Assembly (NCBI GenBank): GCA_944371545.1
Contig: CALVXT010000075.1
Span: 1 to 6,453, forward strand
Reading direction: 5' to 3'
Origin: an uncultured Bacilli bacterium
GTDB lineage: Bacteria > Bacillota_I > Bacilli_A > RF39 > UBA660
DNA length: 6,453 nucleotides
This document shows positions 1 through 5,844 of the stretch, one piece after another. Every line of letters starts with the position of its first letter. Position 1 is the first letter of the stretch. The position numbers and the translations under genes were made by a program. The notes under the pieces were generated by a model, which had not been told where the DNA came from, ran no database searches, and saw only the letters and a list, made by a program, of their open reading frames with translations.

Positions 1-17
1 TTTATAGTCAATTTTTA

Positions 18-71
18 AGAGACATTTTCATTGAAAAACTAATTTAAAAATAGAGACATTTTCACTGAAAA
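18..71. repeat. Pair of 20-bp direct repeats with palindromic cores
   Basis: Two copies of AGAGACATTTTCAYTGAAAA lie at 18-37 and 52-71, differing at one base (T31 versus C65) and offset by 34 bp, about three helical turns. Each contains a perfect inverted repeat TTTTCA-N-TGAAAA (25-37 and 59-71). Tandem palindrome-containing repeats like this are typical of transposase-binding sites in insertion sequence ends, or of paired operators for a dimeric regulator. Read on the minus strand, the block starts TGTGACTTTTCAGTGAAAA from about position 78, which would suit the terminus of an element lying to the left, outside the window. No transposase is visible, so the type of element cannot be named. 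Confidence 0.6.
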
Positions 72-153
72 GTCACATTTGCTTATATTTTATATCTTAT
101 TTTTTTCCTTGTTCTTTCTTTTATTTGTTTGTATACTTTATCTAGGTGATATG
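72..153 (+). other. AT-rich leader before the ASCH gene
   Basis: This pyrimidine-rich, T-rich stretch separates the repeats from the ASCH gene. It can be translated in frame from a TTG at 79 into a hydrophobic stretch, but that reflects poly-T composition and is not homologous to the family N-terminus. Weak sigma-A-like hexamers exist (TTCACT 61-66 with TATATT 84-89, 17-bp spacing; also TATACT 132-137), but none is good enough to call a promoter. The TATACT would put the transcript start on top of the ribosome binding site. Confidence 0.4.
144..150 (+). promoter_or_regulatory. Ribosome binding site that sets the ASCH gene start
   Basis: AGGTGAT at 144-150 matches part of the AGGAGGTGAT anti-Shine-Dalgarno complement. 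It lies almost against the ATG at 151 but at a normal distance from the second ATG at 154, which favours 154 as the start. Confidence 0.6.
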
Positions 154-1053
154 ATGAAAGTTTTGAGTATTAAAGAACCGTATGCAAGTTTAATTAAAGA
201 AAAGAAAAAATTGATAGAAACTCGAAGTTGGAAAACAAGTTATCGTGGAGAACTTTATATTCATGCAAGTAAAAGTAAAGTGGTTTGTGATGAAAGAAAT
301 CTTTTGTCATTACTTTCGATTACAAATTTTCGCTTTGGATTTATTCTTTGTAAATGTAAATTAATCGATTGTATTTATATGACTGAAGAATATGTTGAAG
401 ATATGAAAAAAAATCATCCTCAAGAATATTTATGTGGGGAATATAAAGTCGGAAGATATGCTTGGGTTTTAGATGAGATTGAACCTTTAGAAAAACCGAT
501 TAAGGCCAAAGGGGCTTTGGGCATTTGGAATTATTATACAGAAAAGGAAATTTTTTCTTTATTAAAAGAAATTCAATATGGATGGATTGATAAAAATCAC
601 GAAAAGCACTTTCATATAAAACCAAATTTTGATAAAGAATATTTTTTACAAACTCCTAGAGAAATGATGAAAACAAAAATTGGCGTTTGTTGGGATCAGG
701 TAGAGCTTGAACGATTTTATTTAACTCCAAATGAATGGAATACAAAAACTTTTTATATTATTGCTTATGGTAAAGAAAAGTGTTATACGCATACCTTTTT
801 AACTTTTGAAAAAAATGGGAATTTTTATTGGTTTGAACATGCCTGGGAAAAATTTGCTGGAATTTTTAAATATGGAACTTTAGATTCTTTACTTAAAGAT
901 ATAAAAGAAAAATTTTTACATTTTGAAGTTCCTGAAGAAGTTGAAGTTTTAGATTTTAAAATTTTTGAATATGAAAAACCTACTTTTCATATTTCAGCAA
1001 ATGAATTTATGAAATATTGTGAAAAAGGAAAAGAAAATATTTTAGAAAATTAA
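154..1053 (+). CDS. ASCH-domain protein with a C-terminal transglutaminase-like domain
   Basis: A 299-residue protein whose start at the second of two tandem ATGs is chosen from the AGGTGAT site and because MKVLSIKEPYASLI is the usual ASCH beginning. Residues 1 to about 128 form the ASCH domain: LSIKEPYASLI (4-14), IETRSW (21-26), YRGELYIHAS (30-39) and a closing KAKGALGIW (117-125). ASCH domains have a PUA-like beta-barrel and bind or act on RNA or modified nucleosides; the ligand here is unknown. From about residue 132 a second domain contains GVCWDQVELER (177-187), THTF (212-215) and YWFEHAWEKFAGI (225-237). The spacing of Cys179, His213 and Glu228 resembles the Cys-His-acid triad of transglutaminase-like/papain-fold enzymes, but that is inference from motif pattern. 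There is no signal peptide, so it is probably cytosolic. The gene stands alone on the plus strand, convergent with the operon and next to a possible mobile element end. The ASCH call is solid; the second domain's function is open. Confidence 0.8.
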   Translation: MKVLSIKEPYASLIKEKKKLIETRSWKTSYRGELYIHASKSKVVCDERNLLSLLSITNFRFGFILCKCKLIDCIYMTEEYVEDMKKNHPQEYLCGEYKVGRYAWVLDEIEPLEKPIKAKGALGIWNYYTEKEIFSLLKEIQYGWIDKNHEKHFHIKPNFDKEYFLQTPREMMKTKIGVCWDQVELERFYLTPNEWNTKTFYIIAYGKEKCYTHTFLTFEKNGNFYWFEHAWEKFAGIFKYGTLDSLLKDIKEKFLHFEVPEEVEVLDFKIFEYEKPTFHISANEFMKYCEKGKENILEN

Positions 1054-1057
1054 AAAG

Positions 1058-1080
1058 CCTTTCCAAAATTTTTGGAAAGG
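1058..1080. terminator. Bidirectional intrinsic terminator between convergent genes
   Basis: A perfect 10-bp stem, CCTTTCCAAA (1058-1067) pairing with TTTGGAAAGG (1071-1080), closes a 3-base ATT loop. On the plus strand it is followed by TTTATTTT (1081-1088). On the minus strand it is followed by CTTTTTA (complement of 1051-1057). It therefore can terminate both the ASCH gene from the left and the long operon from the right. The DUF1653 stop codon (1082-1084) sits right beside the stem. Confidence 0.85.
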
Positions 1081-1081
1081 T

Positions 1082-1312
1082 TTATTTTCTTTTTGATTCA
1101 ATCTGTTGTAATTCAAAACGATATTTTTGATTTTCTTTATTTACTTCTTTTAGGAAATCTTTCAAAGGTCTTACCCAAAGTTCACTGTTGCCATATAAAG
1201 CTCGATAGATAACGAGTTTTTCTAACGTTTCACAATCTTGGGCAATATCTTCTACAATATAATAATCTCCTTTATAATGTCTATAAATTCCTTTTATTTT
1301 AATTTCTTCCAT
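1082..1312 (-). CDS. DUF1653 domain protein
   Basis: A 76-residue protein made up almost entirely of the DUF1653 domain. The hallmark segments are GIYRHYKGDYY (8-18), IYRALYG (35-41), LWVRPLKDF (45-53) and the closing YRF (64-66). Family members are small, widespread in bacteria and have no established biochemical role; the compact SH3-like beta fold usually suggested would suit ligand or nucleic acid binding, but nothing here proves it. The start is the only plausible ATG and is preceded by a weak, A-rich AGAAAG site. It begins 11 bases after the ychF stop, so it is probably the last gene of the operon, ending against the terminator stem. It has no transmembrane segment or signal peptide and a charged, lysine-rich tail. 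Confidence 0.85.
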   Translation of the reverse strand: MEEIKIKGIYRHYKGDYYIVEDIAQDCETLEKLVIYRALYGNSELWVRPLKDFLKEVNKENQKYRFELQQIESKRK

Positions 1313-1323
1313 TTTTTTTCTTT

Positions 1324-2424
1324 CTATACATTAAATCTAAAGTAGACAATGTCACCATCTTGCATAATGTAATCTTTTCCTTCTAGATAGAGTTTTCCGG
1401 CTTCTTGAACTTTCTTCTCATCTTTTAATTCTTCTAAATCGTTATATTTCATAATTTCAGCTTTAATAAAGCCTCGTTCAATATCACTATGAATTAATCC
1501 GGCTGCTTTTTTAGCAATGGTTCCCTTTTTAAATGTCCAAGCACGGCATTCATCTTTTCCAACTGTAAAGAATGTTTGTAGGCCTAGTAAGTCGTATGTT
1601 GCGAATATCAATTTATCTAAACCACTGTGAGCAATACCTAATTCTTTTAAAAAGGCTATTTTGTCACTTTCTTCTAATTCTGCAAGTTCGCTTTCTAATT
1701 TTGCACACATCACGATGACACTGGCACTTTCTTTACTTGCGTATTTGCTTACTTCTTCAGTATACTGATTTTTTCCTACAACCGCATCTTCTTCATTTAC
1801 ATTTGCGACATAAATTATTGGTTTAGCTGTAATAAAGTTAAAGTTTTTTAAAAGAAGCGCTTCATCTTCATTAAAAGTTATTTGTCTTAATGGGCTGTTT
1901 TGCATTAAAGCTTCTTGACATTTTTTTAGAACTTCATACTCAGCAACAGTTTCTTTATCTTTTGTTGTTTGAGCTTTTTTTTCAATTTTTCCTAAACGAT
2001 TTTCCACAATTTCTAAATCTGATAAAATGAGCTCTACATTAATAATTTCTATATCACTTATAGGATTTACTTTCCCTGATACGTGAATAATGTTTTCATC
2101 TTCAAAGCATCTTACTACTTCTACTATGGCATCTACTTCTCTAATATGAGACAAAAATTTGTTTCCTAAACCCTCTCCTTTACTAGCTCCTTTTACAAGA
2201 CCTGCAATATCTGTAAATTCAAAGGATGTTGGTACGGTACTTTTTGGAAGATATAAATTTTCTAAAAAAGTTAATCTTGAATCTGGTACCGTTACGACCC
2301 CAACATTTGGGTCAATTGTAGCGAATGGATAGTTCGCAGCTAAAATATGTTTTTTGGTTATGGCATTAAAAAGAGTTGATTTACCTACATTAGGCAAACC
2401 AACTATTCCGGCTTTTAAAGACAT
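1324..2424 (-). CDS. ychF: Ribosome-binding GTPase/ATPase YchF (OLA1 family)
   Basis: A 366-residue protein matching the usual family length of about 363-366. YchF is an Obg-related P-loop nucleotidase that prefers ATP, binds ribosomes and affects stress responses and translation initiation. Visible motifs are the G1/P-loop GLPNVGKS (9-16), the switch region YPFATIDPNVG (32-42), G3 DIAGLVKGASKGEGLG (72-87), and the family-specific NVNE (208-211) in place of NKxD, which relaxes guanine specificity. His114 in NIIHVSGKVNP falls at the position implicated in hydrolysis in the E. coli protein. A C-terminal TGS domain spans about 280-364. A GTG lies two codons upstream (2428-2430), but it directly abuts the AAGGAGG site with no spacer. 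The ATG at 2424 has a 6-base spacer and gives the family's usual MSLKAGIVG start, so I chose it. The gene follows the AbgT transporter by 13 bases. Confidence 0.97.
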   Translation of the reverse strand: MSLKAGIVGLPNVGKSTLFNAITKKHILAANYPFATIDPNVGVVTVPDSRLTFLENLYLPKSTVPTSFEFTDIAGLVKGASKGEGLGNKFLSHIREVDAIVEVVRCFEDENIIHVSGKVNPISDIEIINVELILSDLEIVENRLGKIEKKAQTTKDKETVAEYEVLKKCQEALMQNSPLRQITFNEDEALLLKNFNFITAKPIIYVANVNEEDAVVGKNQYTEEVSKYASKESASVIVMCAKLESELAELEESDKIAFLKELGIAHSGLDKLIFATYDLLGLQTFFTVGKDECRAWTFKKGTIAKKAAGLIHSDIERGFIKAEIMKYNDLEELKDEKKVQEAGKLYLEGKDYIMQDGDIVYFRFNV

Positions 2425-2430
2425 AAACAC

Positions 2431-2437
2431 CCTCCTT
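2431..2437 (-). promoter_or_regulatory. Strong ribosome binding site of ychF
   Basis: On the minus strand this reads AAGGAGG, the strongest Shine-Dalgarno sequence in the window, starting directly after the transporter's TAA stop (2438-2440). Its 6-base distance to the ATG at 2424 decides the ychF start over the adjoining GTG. The strong site suggests ychF is translated well independently of the upstream gene. Confidence 0.85.
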
Positions 2438-3973
2438 TTATAAAACGGTTCCTCCGTTAATTCCTAATGGTAATCCTATGATATACCAAAGAACAATTAA
2501 AATCAAGAAAACAATTGCAGAAATTGTGGCATAAGGCACTTGATATTTTATTGCTTTGAATAAACCGATAGGTTTTTCTTCGTGGCTATTTTTATTAAGG
2601 AAAGCTAAATAGATTACAAAATAGGCCATGACTGGAGTAAGCCCCATTGTAACGCTTTCACCAAAGCGGAAAATTATTTGAGCAAATTCCGGAGTAATTC
2701 CAGCATTCATAAATACGGGAATGACTATTGGTGAAATGATACTCCATTTGGAAATTGAAGCTGGTAAAAATAAGGTTGCTATGGCTGATATAATAAACAA
2801 TAAAATGATTAATGGTAAACCTTCAAAATTGATTACTCTAAAAATACTTGCTAAGTAGGCCACTATAACTGTGCCTATATTTGAATATTTTACCACACTA
2901 ACAAATAATGATGCAGCAAGGATTAATACTAATGTTTTGCCAATTCCGTCTAAAGAATATCCTAAGGCATCTACAAAATCTTTGTTATTTTTAATTGTTC
3001 TTGAACCTAGTCCGTAGAAGAGACCTAAAATCAAGAAAAATATAGTTACAACAAAGACGAATCCGTTAGAAAAAAATGAATTGTAACTAAATAATTTATC
3101 CACATATAAAATTTGGGTATTATCTAGTAAGTTTCCAGAAAATGGTAATCCTGGAATAATGTTATATAAGATAATTAAAAAGTATACAGAAGCTCCAAAT
3201 ATTGCAAATAGTAAACCGCGTAGTTCTTTTCTGGTTAGTACTTTGTCTTCAAATTCTTCTTCGTTATCTATTTGATTGCTAAATTTTTTAGCTATAACAT
3301 TTTCTGTTATCCAAGTAATTACAAAAGATAAAATTAAAACGGCTACTCCCATAATAAAAATGCCACTTATTGAAGCCATTCGATAAGACAAATCAATTAC
3401 TCTTGCTGAAAGTAGGGATTGTGATAATAAGGAACTATCAACGCTTGTAAAAATCATTGAAACTCCTTCACCACAAGTAAGACCAGCAAATGCTGCGATA
3501 ATTCCAATTAAAGGATTTCTTTTTCCATATTTAAATACTGCAGCACTTAAAGGAATCATTACAATATAAGAAATATCTCCCATTAGACTCGCGATTACGC
3601 TTAAAAATACAATGATGAATGTTACTGTGTTTTTTTTCATTTTTTTGGCTAGAAATGTTATTGCAGTTTTTAAAAAACCACTTTTTTCCATTACACCAAA
3701 TCCAATTAAAATGATTATCAAACTACTTAAAGGAGCAAAATTCACGAAATTTGAAACTGTTGAACTAAATATATATTTTAATCCAGATAAACTAAATACA
3801 TTTTCAACACTTACAATGTCAGTTGTATATTCTAAAGTAGTTTGATTTACACTGTATGCTACTTGTTCAAATTCTAAAAGATTTAGAACTCCACTGATAA
3901 TCATGACTACACCAGTTAAAATCAAGAATGTCATAACTGGATGCAATGTCATTTTTTCTTTTACTTTTGTCAT
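2438..3973 (-). CDS. AbgT-family membrane transporter
   Basis: A 511-residue inner membrane protein of about a dozen hydrophobic segments, of normal family length. AbgT proteins include the E. coli p-aminobenzoyl-glutamate importer AbgT and the sulfonamide/p-aminobenzoate exporters MtrF and YdaH. Family signatures are HPVMTFLIL (11-19), NFVNFAPLSSLIIILIGFGV (75-94), GDISYIVMIPLSAAVF (132-147), NPLIGIIAAFAGL (153-165) and SKWSIISPIVIPVFMNAG (408-425), followed by PEFAQIIFRFGESVTMGLTP (428-447). A charged cytoplasmic loop lies at about 229-250. The usual GGFSANLL after AAFAG is replaced by CGEGVSM (167-173), so this is a divergent member and its substrate, and even import versus export, cannot be assigned. 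The ATG overlaps the DUF951 stop as ATGA, with AGGTGA 8 bases upstream inside DUF951, indicating translational coupling. Confidence 0.9.
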   Translation of the reverse strand: MTKVKEKMTLHPVMTFLILTGVVMIISGVLNLLEFEQVAYSVNQTTLEYTTDIVSVENVFSLSGLKYIFSSTVSNFVNFAPLSSLIIILIGFGVMEKSGFLKTAITFLAKKMKKNTVTFIIVFLSVIASLMGDISYIVMIPLSAAVFKYGKRNPLIGIIAAFAGLTCGEGVSMIFTSVDSSLLSQSLLSARVIDLSYRMASISGIFIMGVAVLILSFVITWITENVIAKKFSNQIDNEEEFEDKVLTRKELRGLLFAIFGASVYFLIILYNIIPGLPFSGNLLDNTQILYVDKLFSYNSFFSNGFVFVVTIFFLILGLFYGLGSRTIKNNKDFVDALGYSLDGIGKTLVLILAASLFVSVVKYSNIGTVIVAYLASIFRVINFEGLPLIILLFIISAIATLFLPASISKWSIISPIVIPVFMNAGITPEFAQIIFRFGESVTMGLTPVMAYFVIYLAFLNKNSHEEKPIGLFKAIKYQVPYATISAIVFLILIVLWYIIGLPLGINGGTVL

Positions 3974-4164
3974 GGTTGTTCACCTAAAACTTTTTTGAGT
4001 TTTCTTTCAAATTCAATTCGATCCATCATAATTTCACGCCCGCAATTATGACACTTTAGTTTTATGTCAACTCCCATTCTCGTGATTACCCACTCATTGG
4101 TTTTGCAAGCATGAGGTTTTTTCATGATCACATGATCATTTAATTTATATAATTTCTTTTCCAT
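3970..4164 (-). CDS. DUF951 small zinc-ribbon-like protein
   Basis: A 64-residue protein matching the whole DUF951 family: LNDHVIMKKPHACKTNEW (8-25), VDIKLKC (32-38), HNCGREIMMDRIEFER (39-54). His18/Cys20 together with Cys38-x-x-Cys41 look like a metal, probably zinc, binding site. The family lies near ychF or parB in many low-GC Gram-positives, but its function is unknown. An in-frame ATG 16 codons upstream is rejected because the added residues match nothing in the family, and the ATG at 4164 has a GAGGTG site at 4169-4174. It overlaps the end of mscS by 20 bases and the AbgT gene by 4 (ATGA), so it is bound tightly into the operon. It ends with TGA, evidence for the standard code. Confidence 0.9.
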   Translation of the reverse strand: MEKKLYKLNDHVIMKKPHACKTNEWVITRMGVDIKLKCHNCGREIMMDRIEFERKLKKVLGEQP

Positions 4165-4954
4165 TATGCACCTCAATCTGATTGTATGGTATTTTAACGT
4201 TTTCACGATCATAGATTTCTTTAATCATTTTTAATACTTTTCTTTTAATAGCATATTGTTCAGATGATTTGCAGTAAATCATTAAAGCATAATTCACTGC
4301 TGAAACATCTAATTTTTCAACCCCCAGATATTCACTGTCTTGATAAACATCTGGCATTTTCTTTACTTCTTCTATAATACTTGTTAAAATCGTTTCAATT
4401 TTTTCTGAATTTTCTTCATAAGCTGTAGCCACTTCTATTTTTATACCTGCACGTGCTTGTGATAGGTTTACAACGGAGTCTACTAAGTGGTTTGCAAAAA
4501 TGTATATTTCTCCATTCGCACCCTTAACTTTCGTGCTTCTCAAACTTAGTTCAATTACCTCGCCTGTAAAATTGTCAATTCGAATTGTATCACCTATAAC
4601 ATAGTAATTATCTAAAATAATTGTAATTCCACTCATTAAATCTTCTACAGTATCTTGTAAAGCTAATCCTAAAACAACACCAGCAATTCCTAAGGATGCT
4701 AGAATTCCTTTAGTATCTACACCATAAACTTCTAATATCATCATGACAGCTATGGCATACACGAAGAACTTTAATACATTTGTGATTAATTCCATAATGG
4801 TGGTTCTTTTTTTACCAATAAAATTTTTTTGATTTTTAGCAAATAGTTTCTTAACAATTGCTTTCATTATTTTGACAACCAGTATCGTACAAATAACGAT
4901 AATTACTGGAGCAATTATTCTTTCTTGAAAAATAAAATTTCGAATGTTTTCCAT
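4145..4954 (-). CDS. mscS: Small-conductance mechanosensitive channel (MscS family)
   Basis: A 269-residue MscS-type channel, close to the minimal family length, that opens under membrane tension to release solutes during osmotic downshock. Hydrophobic helices span about 11-30 and 57-77. The pore-lining third helix is about 83-113, with the glycine/alanine-rich ILASLGIAGVVLGLALQD (84-101) followed by the MscS beta-domain GDTIRIDNFTGEVIELSLRS (121-140). The remaining residues form the cytoplasmic alpha/beta cage. The lysine-rich linker 40-50 is probably cytoplasmic. It is similar in architecture to B. subtilis YkuT, though I cannot tell the exact orthologue. The start codon shares one base with the parB stop (TAATG), preceded by AAGGTG within parB. 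An MscS gene after parB is a recurring arrangement in low-GC Bacillota, where it is carried by position rather than by any known role in segregation. Confidence 0.93.
   Translation of the reverse strand: MENIRNFIFQERIIAPVIIVICTILVVKIMKAIVKKLFAKNQKNFIGKKRTTIMELITNVLKFFVYAIAVMMILEVYGVDTKGILASLGIAGVVLGLALQDTVEDLMSGITIILDNYYVIGDTIRIDNFTGEVIELSLRSTKVKGANGEIYIFANHLVDSVVNLSQARAGIKIEVATAYEENSEKIETILTSIIEEVKKMPDVYQDSEYLGVEKLDVSAVNYALMIYCKSSEQYAIKRKVLKMIKEIYDRENVKIPYNQIEVHNGKEII
4169..4174 (-). promoter_or_regulatory. Ribosome binding site that sets the DUF951 start
   Basis: On the minus strand this reads GAGGTG inside the last codons of mscS, at a good distance from the ATG at 4164. It supports the 64-residue form of DUF951 over the longer reading frame. 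Confidence 0.7.
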
Positions 4955-5844
4955 TAAACACCTTCTATTCTAATTCCTAATATTTCTAGTATCCTTTCTA
5001 AGTCTTTTTCTGAATCATAAGGAATTTCGATTTTCTTTTGATTTATTTTTACTTTTGTCCCCACTTTTTCTCTCATTAAACGTTCATAAATCGTTGTTCT
5101 AATTGATTTAGACTCACGAAAACGGTCTTGTTGCTGTTTTTTTGGAAGGTTACTTTCTTGAATTTCTTGCTCTAACTCGCGAACACTCATGTTTTCTTTA
5201 ACCACTTTATCTGCTAATTCTTTTATTTTTTCAGCACTTTCAATTTTACTTAATGCTCTAGCGTGTCCCATGCTAATTTCTTTTTTTTCTACTAATTCTT
5301 TAACTGCTGTCGGTAAAGATAATAATCCGAGCATATTTGTTACATGACTACGACTTTTTCCGAATTTTTTTGCGAATTCTTCTTGAGTCATATGTCCTAG
5401 TTCAATAATTTTTTGATAAGCTGTTGCTTCATCAATTGGATTTAAATCCTCTCTTTGAATATTTTCAAGTAAAGCGATTTCCATCATTTCTTGATCATTG
5501 AAATCTTTGACAATAGCTGGAATTTTTTCTAAACCAGCAAGCTTAGCTGCCTTGGTTCTTCGCTCACCAGCTACTAGTTCATATCCTTTAATGGCTTTTT
5601 TAACAATTATTGGTTCAATTATTCCATGTTCTTTAATAGAATCTGCTAATTCTTGGAGTGTAGTTTCATTAAATGTTTTTCTTGGCTGATAAGGATTACT
5701 ACGAATATCTTTAAGATTAATTTCTAAAATATCACTTTTTGAAGAATTTTGAACTATATCTTTTTCAAAATTTTCAAAGTTGATAACTTCATTAGAAAAT
5801 AATTGTTCTAAGCCCCTTCCTAGTGCTTTTCTCTTAGTCTCCAT
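4954..5844 (-). CDS. parB: Chromosome partitioning protein ParB (Spo0J family)
   Basis: A 296-residue ParB/Spo0J, the CTP-dependent DNA clamp that loads at parS sites near the origin, spreads, recruits SMC and stimulates the ParA ATPase. The N-terminus has the basic, ParA-contacting stretch KRKALGRGLEQLF (4-16). The ParB/Srx CTP-binding domain runs about 38-130 and includes NPYQPRKTF (50-58), YELVAGERRTKAA (88-100, the GERR motif) and ENIQREDLNPIDEA (127-140). The parS-binding helix-turn-helix lies about 151-175 (MTQEEFAKKFGKSRSHVTNML region). After a glutamine/lysine-rich linker (about 222-250), the C-terminal dimerisation domain ends with LERILEILGI (282-291). The start lies 11 bases inside the parA end; an SD-like AAGGAAGTGAT is rather far upstream (around 5853-5864), so coupling to parA translation is likely. 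No parS match is seen in this window. Confidence 0.97.
   Translation of the reverse strand: METKRKALGRGLEQLFSNEVINFENFEKDIVQNSSKSDILEINLKDIRSNPYQPRKTFNETTLQELADSIKEHGIIEPIIVKKAIKGYELVAGERRTKAAKLAGLEKIPAIVKDFNDQEMMEIALLENIQREDLNPIDEATAYQKIIELGHMTQEEFAKKFGKSRSHVTNMLGLLSLPTAVKELVEKKEISMGHARALSKIESAEKIKELADKVVKENMSVRELEQEIQESNLPKKQQQDRFRESKSIRTTIYERLMREKVGTKVKINQKKIEIPYDSEKDLERILEILGIRIEGV

Noticed and set aside
79..150. N-terminal extension of the ASCH protein from a TTG, with a hydrophobic, membrane-helix-like sequence
   Set aside because: It is the translation of a T-rich non-coding leader. The family start MKVLSIKEPY and the AGGTGAT site support the ATG at 154.
3612..3845. Plus-strand open frame within the AbgT gene
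   Set aside because: It lies wholly antisense to a well-supported membrane protein gene, matches no family, and is a shadow of that gene's codons.
4124..4139. 16-bp interrupted palindrome ATGATCA-CA-TGATCAT, the same length as a parS site
   Set aside because: It differs entirely from the parS consensus and falls in codons for the conserved DUF951 residues DHVIM, which explain the bases; a chance symmetry is more likely than an operator.
4165..4212. Longer DUF951 form starting at 4212
   Set aside because: The extra 16 residues overlap mscS codons, match nothing in the family and have no better ribosome binding site than the ATG at 4164.
4450..4455. CACGTG, the core of parS, inside mscS
   Set aside because: Only the central six bases agree; the flanks (CCTG and CTTG) do not match TGTTT/AAACA.
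5498..5689. Plus-strand open frame within parB
   Set aside because: It is antisense to the conserved CTP-binding domain of ParB and has no recognisable motif.
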